Below the pieces are notes generated by a model. The model was not told the DNA's origin and did no database searches. It worked only from the letters and a program-made list of their open reading frames with translations. Positions 45,157-57,300 of a stretch of 64,000 bases of DNA are shown piece by piece (position 1 is the stretch's first letter; the number at the start of each line of letters is the position of its first letter). The stretch covers positions 124,001 to 188,000 of the forward strand of contig JAHQIW010007234.1 of assembly GCA_019055375.1 (NCBI GenBank), read 5' to 3'. A program made the translations under genes and the position numbers. Source of the stretch: Parelaphostrongylus tenuis (Eukaryota > Nematoda > Chromadorea > Rhabditida > Metastrongylidae).

Positions 45157-45245
45157 TAGTAATAGTGAATAAGTGTTAGTACTGTAAAAAGTGCCCATTA
45201 CAGACGACATGCATGGCTTGAAAATAACTAACTACCAAGCATATT
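45157..45245 (+). mobile_element. hammerhead-family relic with deleted core
   Basis: Stem I GTGCTA and its partner TTAGTAC are still present but only a short unrelated spacer remains between them. Downstream gtgcccattacagac and catgcatggcttgaaaa are the standard family 3' sequence. Confidence 0.5.
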
Positions 45246-46929
45246 TTCCGCTTTGTTCTTGAATAAAGTGAAAAAAGTTTATTCGACTGGCTTCATTTCT
45301 TATTATATGATGTAGAGAATTCAAATATTATACTTTATTTCTCCTCTTCTGTAAAAAAACATACGCTCATAAGAATTTTTACCCACAAAGGTCAATGCAA
45401 TAAACGATTGATACTCTGTTATAAGGCCTCGATTCATAATATTATAGAATTTTCGAAGAAAATATGAATAATCATAAAAATACGAAGAAAAATCGTTAAT
45501 GAGATCAATGAGGTGTTGTGTGGGTTCGGAGACAGTGAAACATTTCCGGATTTCTTCAATGAGTGCACTTATAATGACATAATTATAAAGAATTCAAAGA
45601 ACGGCTTCTAACGCTCCAATTTACCTTCACACAATATCTCGTGACCTCGTCTAATAGTGGGTCATATACAACTCACAACATCCTCATTAATAGAATTATC
45701 TATTGAAAGAGCCGACAATCAGCTGCATCTCAACAAAACAATACTGACACTATGAATGGGAACGACTGACGTTATTCTGCTGGATAGCGATGCTGTCAAA
45801 ATAGTTGACAATGATGGCAGAACGACGTCATACAGAACATACAACGATGTACAGCAAAAATAATGAGCGAGTGGATTGATTGTCCTGACAGATTCGAGGT
45901 TCTGTTCGTATAGCAATAACTCAGGCAGTTTTTGCACTGAGTTTGGTCTGTGCATCGTCACCAGAGTCTTCGACAACAATGCTTAGCAATATTTCATTGC
46001 GACTCGATGAAGATGGCCCCATCCCTGGTTTACACATACAGAAAGTGCAAAATATCATGCGAAAAATGAAACATCTGGATTGTAATCGAGCAATAGATGA
46101 GATGTCACCGAGGAGGTGGTTTCGTGACCTTTGAAATCCATGAAATGCTTCTTGAACAACACTCTACATAGTGCGCCGCATATAAAGTGCAGGAGCAAAG
46201 GCCCGAAACCTTATCAACCTCAAGTTTCCCACCATATGCTTAATTTTCTCTCGGAGGTGAAAGGAAAGGTAAAATATAAGAACTCGGTACGAAGAGGACC
46301 CGTGCAGGGAAGGTGTGGCGATCCATAGGGCGTCGTAGTGTCACTGCGCAATTTTCAAGAATACTCTAGAGGAAGAGCTCTTGGTTTAGGAATGTACACC
46401 TCAACTAGACCTATACAAAGAATTCAATTGGAAAGGAGCAAGGAAAATGGGAATGAACGACGAGAGAGGAGCGTCTACTCACCAGAAGGCGAGGCGACCG
46501 ACGTCGTTGTCAGTGGCAGAACATTAAAGTCGGTCGTAGTGCATGTTGCGGATCAGAGCGCATGTCTGGACCTGTAGACTAAGTAACATGGCAGCACACA
46601 GTGCAAGCAACCTAACGACGTCTCCTATCGTAAGTGAGCAGATGGTAGAAGAGAAAGAATAGTGTGAGGTTTGCAGCTGCAAGGAAGATTGGTACCTTCC
46701 AGCGAACCAGCCACGCCTGGAATTCGTGCAAAAATTAGAGAGTAGATTTTTGAATCATGGTCATACTTATGCTTTATGTACGTATACGAGTGCACCTCTA
46801 GTATGTTAACGATTTTACTAGGTAGGTCGAGGAAGAAGTTCCTCAACACTAGCGTAAAATTCAAATTTTAGGTTTATTTCACAAAGTATCGGTTATTGTA
46901 AATTCACGGGAAAATCTCATTGATTTCTC
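45246..46929. other. no recognisable gene
   Basis: Several short ORFs on both strands (45719-45979, 46338-46577). A minus-strand stretch near 46560-46620 encodes a short hydrophobic run (LLALCAAMLLSL). None could be joined convincingly to the junctophilin gene. Confidence 0.35.
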
Positions 46930-46939
46930 CATATAAAAA

Positions 46940-47280
46940 TCCCACAGCAACAATGTGTTGATGAAAAAGTACCCAACATTAATTCGTCGAAAGCTCGCTC
47001 TGCTTCAGCAAGACAGTTCCAAAACTCACACCTCAATAAAGACTAAGGAAAAATTGGACGAATTGAGCGGGAGTTGAGGTCATGCCGCATCCAACCTCAA
47101 GTCCAGATGCTGCAACGCCCGATTATGATTGAGTTCAAAAAGGCATGTCAAAAGTTTTTGATCCAAAGCCTAAGAATGGGGATTTCGAGCATATCCGGAA
47201 GCTTTTAGATCGTTGGGAAAGATCGTGAATAATGATGGTCTTTATTCTGAGAAATATTATCGTAGTTTTCATTTGGATTT
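46940..47280 (+). mobile_element. mariner transposase relic, C-terminal part
   Basis: Across frames: LLQQDSSKTHTSIKTKEKLD (second-aspartate region) near 47010, then VEVMPHPTSSPDAATPDYD near 47080 (third-aspartate region, family form MPHPxYSPDLAPSDY), then a NDGLYSEKYY end near 47235. Stops and shifts interrupt it. Confidence 0.75.
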
Positions 47281-47679
47281 ATGTACAAATTTGAATTTCC
47301 AGCAGGTGTTAAGGAACTTTCTCCTCATCCTGACAGTATTCAAGTGGAATTTACGTTCGTCGTAAGCCGCCGATTTTCACAAATTCCTGACGGAAAGACC
47401 CACGACGAACCTGAGCGTTATTGAAGCGCGCAATTTAAATGTGATTTTTATGTGCACCAAAATCGGCATTCTTTAGTAGTCGGTAATTAGTAATCAGTGA
47501 AAGAATGCCAAAAGGCAGCTTCAAAGGCCAGATTCTTGGCCAATTCATTGGCGTACACCTCAACATCTGTATAAAAGAGGTAAAAAAATCAAAATGTGTA
47601 TGATCTTCATATAGATCACTTCTCGCGAGCAAATTAAGAAGCAGCTTACTCATTAATTAATAGTTTAATAATAATAATT

Positions 47680-48140
47680 ACATAGCAAATTCAGAAGCAG
47701 GCCAAGATACTAGCAGACAGATCCGCTAGCTCAATTAAAACCCAAGTTCCCTGCTCAGACCTCGTTTTCCTGGGAATGGTAGAGCACGTTGTTTGAGAAA
47801 TGCTTGAGAACAGGCAGGAAATCAATGTCTGGGAAACAACTCCGGAAGTCGGCTGAAGCTGTGCGAGAGAAGCGTCCAAGAAAAAGTCCTCAGTGTCGTC
47901 CTTCTCCAGGATAACGCTCAACCTCACATTGCAAAATCAATTCGTCACATGTTGGAGGAACTGTGCTGGACCGCAATACCACATCCACCGAACACAACTG
48001 ATATTGCTGCGTCGTATTGTCGTCCTTTTCCGCACCCCTATTTGAAGGAAAACCTCAAAAGTGACGTCACCGACTTCTCTGACCATCAGCTTCATCCTTT
48101 CTGTGAGAAAGGCATTCCATTTTTACCCGTCAACTTGCTG
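47680..48140 (+). mobile_element. second mariner transposase relic, C-terminal part
   Basis: VVLLQDNAQPHIAKSIRHML near 47895 is the conserved catalytic LLQDNAxPH block; AIPHPPNTTDIAASY near 47980 is the next block in which the family SPDLAPSDY is altered. A different mariner lineage from the neighbour at 46.9 kb, judging by QQDSSKTH versus LQDNAQPH. Confidence 0.75.
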
Positions 48141-48369
48141 GTATCATTGATCGTGATAATTTTATTTTGACTAGTTGATTTCTTTGATTGAACAATGATT
48201 GATTTAACAGGAGTTTGAAGCGAAAAGATCATGAGACTATTTGATATGAACTTTGAATGAGACCAAGTAGATGTAAGATAAGTTCATTTTGAAAACTAAA
48301 CGAAGATTGTGTCTCTGAATTTATCCAGAATTCAAAGGAGAAAAAATGGAATATGAGTTGGATACTCAC

Positions 48370-51300
48370 CTTGAAAGCAGGATGAAATAGATACCGAAGT
48401 GGATTTGCCCTAAGGAGTTCTCGCTCCTCGTGATCGCGAAGTATCTCCTGACGGCGTTGTGAAGCCAAACGAGCCGCATCCTCTCGACGAAGGCGAATCT
48501 GAAACGATCAGTCAAAATGTTAGTCTACAGATGTATATTGTCTAATTCAAAACCAAAGTTTACTCTCAGCTTCTTATTTGAGAGGATGGTTTGCTCAATT
48601 TGGTAGCTCAAATGTGTGGTGTGCTACTAGGTAAGCTAAGTGTCATTAGATGGGATCCCACTTATCCGGGACTTGTAAAAATTGCTTATAGTAATAGACT
48701 GACGCCGCTGTTCTCCAGATCGGCAAGATTTGGCAGACTTCCCAGATTCTCACAGGAATCTTGTGTGAGTTCTAGTCGGCGGTCACGAGACGAGGCGAGA
48801 GTGGAACGACGGTTTGGCATCTAAAAAAGAATAGATATGGCAAAAAAGAGTGAACATAACTGCCGAAAAAAGATGGTTTCTGGGACGTAAAAGTTCAAGA
48901 TATACGATTTTTCCATTTAAAAGCGAATTCAGATGAGCAAATTAGGTTTCCCTGTTACAAAGATCCGGGGTACGTGCTCGTCAATTGTTAATCAAATGAT
49001 AGTTGCCTTTCACGCGGAAACTGTCGGAGGCGAAATGACAAAATGTTAAAAAGTTAATTCAAAGTATACAGAGTGGCAGAAAGCCAGCGTACTGCTGCCT
49101 TCTACGCTCAAGTGGGAGCGGGGGGAATGCACCTATCAGAGGAGCCGTTATACTTTCACCGATGCAGAGAAAAGAATAAAAATATTGGTAATAGTGAGAT
49201 TTCTCTGAAAGTGAACTATACCCAAGAATCACTTACCATGCTGGCGTCGTTAACGTCACTCTGTCGCATTAGAGAAGGTCGGTTCCGTCGGAGCTTCGGC
49301 TGCGTATTTGTTGCGGCCATCACATACTGATCGTAGTGATCGTCGCTAAAATCGCATTTGCTAATCCACACCAATGAATGAAGACAAATGATTTACGAGC
49401 CACCGTATCAAAAAGAGAGCTCTATTAGCATGACCTGAGCAATTTAATATGGATAATAAATAGACAAAGATGGTGCAACACTCAGACTGATCCAAGGAGA
49501 TTTACAAGCATATAGTTTCCTGACCACAAAAGCATTCGCTGTGCCTTTAATACGGTTGAACTACTGGACATTTAAGTAACGCAGAAATCCGTTAGTTAAG
49601 TATTGTTTAGGTAGAGTAAAAATGTTAACATAATTTCGATTCATGGACATAGGAAAATAAACCAACTGGAACAAAAGCAAAAATGTACCTGAGAGAAAAT
49701 CGAGACGAGCTTTGTGGATTTATCGGCATCACTTGGCTAAGGGTCGATGGAGCCGGAGCAGATGCTTTATGAGACTGTTCAGGTGGATCAGTCACTTCGA
49801 TATCTTGATGGTGAACGACTCTCATCACGTCCTACAAAATCTCCATTAAAAGCTCAAAATTCTGACTTTGAACAGCACAATTAACTGTGCAAACTCAGCG
49901 AAGGTATTTTTGATGTCAAAGACATTTATTTCTCTGATACTATCAACTCGTTCTATAAATTTTGGCAATGTAATAATAAACACCAAATTTATTAACTAGA
50001 AGTAATTAGAACTACATAATTTTTTGTATGGCTCAATAGTGCATTTTCTTGCAAACATTTTGGTATACATCTTGCCAGCATTTTCTTAGCGATGGAGTGT
50101 CCTGAAAACGAATTCGCTTACTTATCATTGAAAATTGGCGCGTAGGGAGAGTGCTGGTGAAGCGGCGCGCAAGATTAATGGAGCTTGGGGAGATGATTGC
50201 AGGAAAGACGGCTAGGAAATGGTTTGCAAGTACAAAGTTGGAGAGAACAGTCTGGAGGATCAATTGCGCTCGGATCGTCCACACAAAGCTCTACTAATCG
50301 TGCGCACCGCTTCACTAGCATTTTCCCCTACGCGCCATTCGTGCATAGGTAACAAGCAAATTTGTTCCCAATGACAGCTTCATCTGAAAATATGTATAGG
50401 CAATTGTAAGCCAGAATGTTCACAAGAAAATGCGCAGTTGAACGATACCAAAACCATACAATTTCAATTTTTTTCCGATCAATACTGTGTTTATTGCTCT
50501 AGTGGTAAACTTATGCGACGACCTAATATTTTCCTTCATTGACTTAAGAATTCACAACTCTTCACACATCATTGTTATTTATTACTGCTGGCTGTTATCT
50601 AATTACTACTATTCTTGTTATCAGTACTGAGATATACAAGAATTCGCAGTGTTCTCTTGCCACATCGTCTTCGGTCAGTCCCGTCAACTAGTTGGAGGAT
50701 CGCTACTCTTCTCGAACAATAATCATAATTTAGTGGGGCTCCTTATAACCAAAATGCTGACGGTTTTATGGTGATGAATATATCGTTCAACCAACAAAGG
50801 AAGAAATAATCCGCAGGCTAAACATAAAGGTACGGTTCCGACCATCACAAGATGAGGGCTGAGGACAGTCACAAGACAACGACGGTGTTTTGAAGATGCA
50901 CGATTTGTGAAGATGGGCCATCTAATTCTCTAAGTAGATGTTATTGTCGCTGACACTATTAATTTACTCGTGATGCTTATCATTTAATGCGCATTATACC
51001 ACCATGCTTGAGGTCATTGTCATGTATATAATATGCATTAATAGTGCTGCTACTCCTTTGATCGAGTGTTATTCAAGACATGGTTATAAAATGTTCTTAT
51101 GGATTATTTGGTGCTGTTGTCCTTCTAGACAAGTCTATACCATCCCGGAAGGATGGAGGGCTAAGAGAGCTTGGGATGAGGGATCGCGCCAACAACCACG
51201 TAAGTCTAGCAGACCACCTCTAGCCACTGCACCACACGCGCCCCACGAGTTAAACTCTTTGCGCAACAATGCCCGTACTCCATGTGCACTTAGTGCTGAC

Positions 51301-54300
51301 AACCCTACATTATGGAACGTATTTCAAATGAGAGTCCTAAAAGCAGAATATACTTTCCTCAATAACCTTATATACAACCAGTTTCCCATATTTGAAAAAA
51401 GGTTCGTGAGGTGTCCCAAAATTCGTACTACAAAAGTCTAACAAAAAAAGACTTTTAATCAATTTAATCAATTCAAATTACTAGGTTGGAAAGAGAATTC
51501 CCATCGTTTGGATGAGGAATGTTGTTTTTCGCGTGAATTGTGTGGTTTTCATATCATTTGAAAGGTCTACTTCTTGCGCATTCATTGATTTATAATTTAT
51601 CTATATCTGCTGCAGAATGGAATTGTCCAGGGAACAAAACGTTTGTTGATGCTTTACGAGTACAAATTTGGTTCAAATGCTGTTGATGCTGCTGACAGCC
51701 AAAAGATCAAGGCGAAGTTTGGGAGTTGGATGCAGTTGGGATTCTACCGCATCCACACTATAGTCCGGACGTTGCTCCATCTGATTACGGCATTTTCCGA
51801 TCAGTGCAACAGTTCTTAGAAGGTAATCTAGTTGAATCTTTCGATGAAGTTGACGAAGCATGTCAAGAGTTCACTGACTCAAAGCCGAAAGAAGGAACTC
51901 CAATCAGATCCAAAACCTGGGGACCGATGACAAAAAGTGGTGGATAATGATGGCCTGTATTTTGAAGAATAGTTGTTGTTATTTGTAGTCTGAATATATG
52001 CAAAAATTTTAAATTATCTATCAAACGATGGAAACCTTTTTTCAACCTAGTGCTTAGTCAATAATCCCCATAAAAATCATATCTTTGCTATCCTTCTATA
52101 ATGATAAAGTTCATGTCCTTAGTCCTGAATGATTAGTGATGCCGGTCATTGGGAAAAAGGTTACTGGTTCAATTTCCTTCCATAACACTTCACAGGAAGT
52201 CCTTCGGTGTCGATTGGTATTGAATGCTCTTCCATAGACGTGATTATAGCAAAAAAAAAATGCTCAGCTGTCTTAGAAGCCACTTTTTGGTTCGATACAT
52301 AAATGTAAGAGTTAGCAACAGAGCCAACTCACCGGTCCCGTTAAACTGACTCTTCCACTTTCATATAAGCCTTTTCTAAAGAGTCGTTCACTGTAGTGAA
52401 TATGTTTTCAAATTCGATTTCTACAACATCGTCGATAGAACTGCGAAAAAACTTGGATTTTTGTCGTCACCCTATGTATCTATGTTTCATATCAAAAACT
52501 AGTGAAGTGATAGACGACTGAGGATTTTTTTCTGCTATAATAATTACGTTTCAGAAGAACCTTCAATACTAATCGACAGCAATACTGTTTTGAAGCGTCG
52601 TAATAAAGAATCGAACAAACAACCTTTTACCCAATGGCCAGCGTTACGAACCACTCGGACTACGAACTCCTCGCCGTGCGCGGCGGGGCGTGGCTAGCGC
52701 TTAGGGCTTGCCGTGCCAAAAGGGTTTAGGTTAACTGTATGTTAATGTACCAAATACAGAATGTAAAGAAGAACTGCTCGCAGGTATCAGCAACTCAATG
52801 ACTGCCTCCTTCGCATACGAGTTTGTTACCAAATAGCTGACCCCATTTTGACTGACCATTCAGCTCGCCGCATTGGTAATTGGTTCAACAGACAAGGAAA
52901 CAAAATTATGAACTATCGACTGAAGCACATGCAATGCTCTTCTTTAACATCATGACATAGAACCACATTGAAGATCCGTCGATATATTTTTTCAACTCAA
53001 AGGCAAGGAGAAATTGCAACAGAGATCAGTCTAAGTCCGTCACCTCATGCGGCATGGGAGCTGAGTAGTTTTCAGGCATCATCACATCGTCATGTGGCGC
53101 ATACACATGTGTTCCGGAATGCAAGGCTGAAGGCAGGTTGAAGCTGGAAAGTTTAAGTAAATCAACATTAGGAACAAATAAGCCTTTGAAATGATACATG
53201 CAAAACAGCATAGTCCTTTGGCAAATCATAGGCGTTTAATGAGATCTAGAAGCAATTGAGGCAGTAGAAGTCCACACACTTCACATGGTTCACCATGTAC
53301 GCGGTCGGTTGTTGAGAAGCAACATGATTTCCTACAAGAGGGGACGACTGGCCAGACGCTGTGATACCACTGGTCAGATGAGGAGGCATAGGAGGTGGCA
53401 TTGGTGCCAGGTACGATGCATCAGCGAGGTCCACAGACAGATTCTGAAGCAAAGAAAGTAACAAAGAGACATGAATAGAGCCGTGCGTAACCTGTGAGCA
53501 ACACAGGCCTACCTGTTCAAATGAATGCTGCTTGCTGTGAGGTTGCGACAGGTGACGTGAATAGGAGTGTGGATCCGATGTGTCGGTCCCAAAAGATTCA
53601 CCCGCGGAATTCTCGCCGTAGTGGCGTCGACGCTCATATCCTAACAAGAAATTCGAGGTTCACTATTTTCCTCCAGAGGTCTAAGAGAACTTCAATTCAT
53701 TTTGCGTTTTAGTGCTAGAATAGCCCACCGGCTTATGGTAAGAGAAATCACTCACTTTTACTTTGCACTTTATTGGCCCGTATCATAGTTTTTTCTTTGT
53801 TTCTTTCTTACTGTGTGGGTCCCAGTACTGCTGGCATTCAGTTCGTTTCCTCGTTTTCTTAATTTTTTCATTTTCTACATAAACGTCGTAGAATAATGAT
53901 CGAGAATGTATCTTTGCAATCTTGAGAATAGCCAAGCCAGGGCAGTCCGCAGGGCGTTCGTTGTTGATTGTCGTAGCGTTGAGAGGTTGGGAGACCAATT
54001 CCGTTTAGAGGAAGGATAAACATTTAAAAATCGCCTTCAATATGGAAAGTATATAATACCGTTTACATTCACGCAGTAAATGTTTGCTTCCTACTGCCTG
54101 TATTCAAACTATTACTGTCACTTTGAGTAATGCTGTTTAATCACCACCAATTGATATAATTACTCCAACTTTTATTTGCTGGCTGTTTTTTCCATGGCAT
54201 TGTGAAGTATATGAGTTTAATGTGAGATGTGAATCGTACGCTGCCATGAAAAGAATGGACAGTATTCAAAAGTCAAAGCAATGTAATTTTGACTGCGGTT

Positions 54301-57300
54301 TCAGTTTAGCCAGATTCAGTGCCGGATTTGTGCTTTCCAGATCATTCCAGTTGACAGATGCTTGTTATTAGCACCGAAAGAGTGAAAACATAGTTGAGAG
54401 AAGAGAAATTAAAATCCTTGACTTATGTAATGGACGCGCGTGACTCTCGGGCAAGGGTAGTCGCGTGTTCAAAGCCCAATTGAGGTCTTCATTTTGCTCG
54501 TGTATTTTTTAGCTTTTCATATAAGTTTTGGTATTAGGGTAGTAAACACGAAGTTTATAACCATAAGTGATTGAAATCTGTATATTCGCAGCTAATTTTA
54601 AGTAAATTGAAATAATTTGATAAGGAGACAATCAACATAAGCGCTACCTCGAGCATCTGGGCCGCTGCCATAGGCCCCACAACGCCAGGCTGCATGCCGC
54701 CAAATTGACGAAGAGGAGGTGGGTTGAGAGATTTCGAGACATTAATCGTTTGCGTCGAGAATTGACAACTTTCTTTGAATCCAAAGAGGACGGATTCTTC
54801 GAGCGCGGTATTGACTTGTTGTCTGAGTGATGGCAGAAATGTGTTCAAGCTGATGGTGCATACATTGAATAGTGTTGTTAAGCGATTTTAATTACTTCTG
54901 GTCAATAAGTTTGGAGGAAGATCGTGGGCGAGTGGTTGTGATACCCGTCGCAGCGCGCGTAGATCCAAGCTTAACTCCCCAACTCTCTTAGGCAGTCAAC
55001 AACAGCGTCCTGTGGAACGCCACTAGCCAGGCTATCCTCGAGATTGCAAGGAGAATCGCTCAATCAGTGTTCTACGGTTGAAGAAGAAGACGAAAAAATC
55101 AAATTGAATGCTGGAAGTACTGTGATCAATGCAGTGAAGAAGGATCAAAGAAACAAAAATCAAGAACTAATAGATTTGGTGTTTGTTGATCTAGTGTCAA
55201 AACCTGTGAGAAGATGTGTACCATCCTTATGGTTCACAAACATTTTAGATACTATTACAATTATACTATTATTATCTTACTGCTATTATCCTCCTGATAT
55301 TAATATTATCTTTACTAGTATTATTAACTAAAATTGCAGCGCACGTACACTATAGTGTTCGTGACTACGATAAATATGACTTTCTGAGATATTCTTTAAA
55401 GCCCACTAAACCCATTTTGGGCCCTCTGTCCACTGCAAGCTGGACATTAGAACGACAATCTCAAGAAACTAGTTCGTTGAGCCAGCTCTGATTAATAATT
55501 ATTGGATAAATATTAATTTCAATGGAAAGATGTGAATGACCAATGCTTTACGGGTTCATGTTTCCCCTCCGACATGCTGACCTCCCAGCGTCTGCAGGGT
55601 GTCCCGAGGTCTCCAAAGTGTAACGCGGACTGGGGATCCACCATTTAGAGGGTGTTCAAAGAGCTAATTTTGAAGAATACTGAACGGTTCTTCATTGCGA
55701 GTTAGACAAACTGTTTTATGTTCACTTTAGTTTAGCGATGATAGATGGAAAAGTAGGTGATATAATTTAATCACCATTAATGTTCATCTTAAGTCATCTT
55801 TTGCAAGACTCTGGACATGAAAAATTAACTTAGCAATCACAGCAATGATATAGGAAAATTGAAGAAAAACACTTACCTTGGGGTACGAAGCTGGGATCGA
55901 AACGTTCGGCCTCGAGCCTGGCCATCTCGGCGTCGTCTCGAGCTTGCTTTGCGACAAACATCGCCTGCTCCGCACGCTCCTTAGCTGTAGACGTACGCGA
56001 CACTGCTATATCCGCCTACGAAACGTTCCAGTTTCAAAGAACTGTCGACAGTACTTATGTGTTCTTAAGCTAGCAAGAAGGAAGAACCCCTATATTACAC
56101 TCTGCACATCCCGACAGCATATTTCAAGCCCTTCATAAGGTCTGTTAAGGAACTTATAAAGCCAAGCAAACGACGATCGACAATCAATTACACTGAACGA
56201 GCATCACGATGATTCCTTCACCTTATGTTGAGTGTAAATAATCCGGCGTCGGTTCCTTCATATGTAGGGGCCAAATCCCCTTTCAAGGATTTGACTGAAC
56301 CGAAAGGCATCGTGCTACCGATGAGTCCGAGAGGCCGAAACATGTGTTTAGCACTTTATAAGTGCCATAACAGACCTCATGAAAAAATCAAAACACGCTG
56401 TCACAATGTATTGATTGCAAGCGAAGTCTCAAAATAGTCGATTGAAAGTGCCGATATATATATATATATATATTTATTCACATATATATACATATACACA
56501 TATATACGTATATATGTGCATAAATGTGTATACATATATATGTATATGTATACATTTATACATGTACTCTTTACACTTCACAATCGAAAAAGAAAAAAGG
56601 TTATCATGAAGGCTTATGAAATACATTGTATCCACAAGTTTGAGCTTAGAATAATTGTTGATGTAATAACAATAAGTAAGATTCAGAGGGTATGATAGAA
56701 GCTCAAGACGCAACTATTACACTGAAATCTATAGGATATCGCAATCCAGTAATTTATATGAGAATTCGTTAGAGCTTAGCCTGCAGAAAGAAACATAATG
56801 CTCTTAAATTCATCACTATATATGTTTGCCGGCGGACGATTCATCGAGTAATAATTAAGACTCAAATTTCGTTAGTTGGCGCATCGGATCTACGTACCGC
56901 CTACGAAATATATGTGCGTAGAGTCTTGAGTATGAGAGAACCCGTGAGATCATAACTTTTAGCTAATAGATTACAGGCGAAGCAAACAGATTGGAGATAA
57001 ACCAAAAGAGAGCATTAACGCCTTGACTGGCAGTTTTAATTATTTTGTGTTTTACGGCACCACAAAGAATAATCATGATTTAAGAACACACCGGCCCAGT
57101 TGGCGTAGAAGATTAGGAAACTTGTGGCCAGTTTGACTGATTCTTAACGCCTTGAAAATTCAAGTCTTATTCTAAACTCGTAGAATGAGAATAAGACAAC
57201 ACCAGGTTGGAAAAAACCCCTTCTTTTAGCAAGGAGCTCAAGCACGACATTGTGATTCAGTGCATACAACTATAGAAATTTCGTTTTCATGCATAAATTA

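Noticed and set aside
45719..45979. Hydrophobic minus-strand frame as the missing junctophilin anchor
   Set aside because: A phase-compatible acceptor gives only about 12 hydrophobic residues before a stop, too short for a membrane helix.
48170..48315. Short minus-strand frame after an acceptor near 48307 as last junctophilin exon
   Set aside because: It ends in frame but has charged residues throughout and no anchor-like helix.
54555..54848. Minus-strand ORF with a [20 protein letters not shown] segment as a junctophilin exon
   Set aside because: Exon 56015-55877 joins directly to 53640-53513 in phase giving the expected PSFVPQGYE; inserting this segment breaks the phase. It could be a cassette of an unseen isoform but evidence is lacking.
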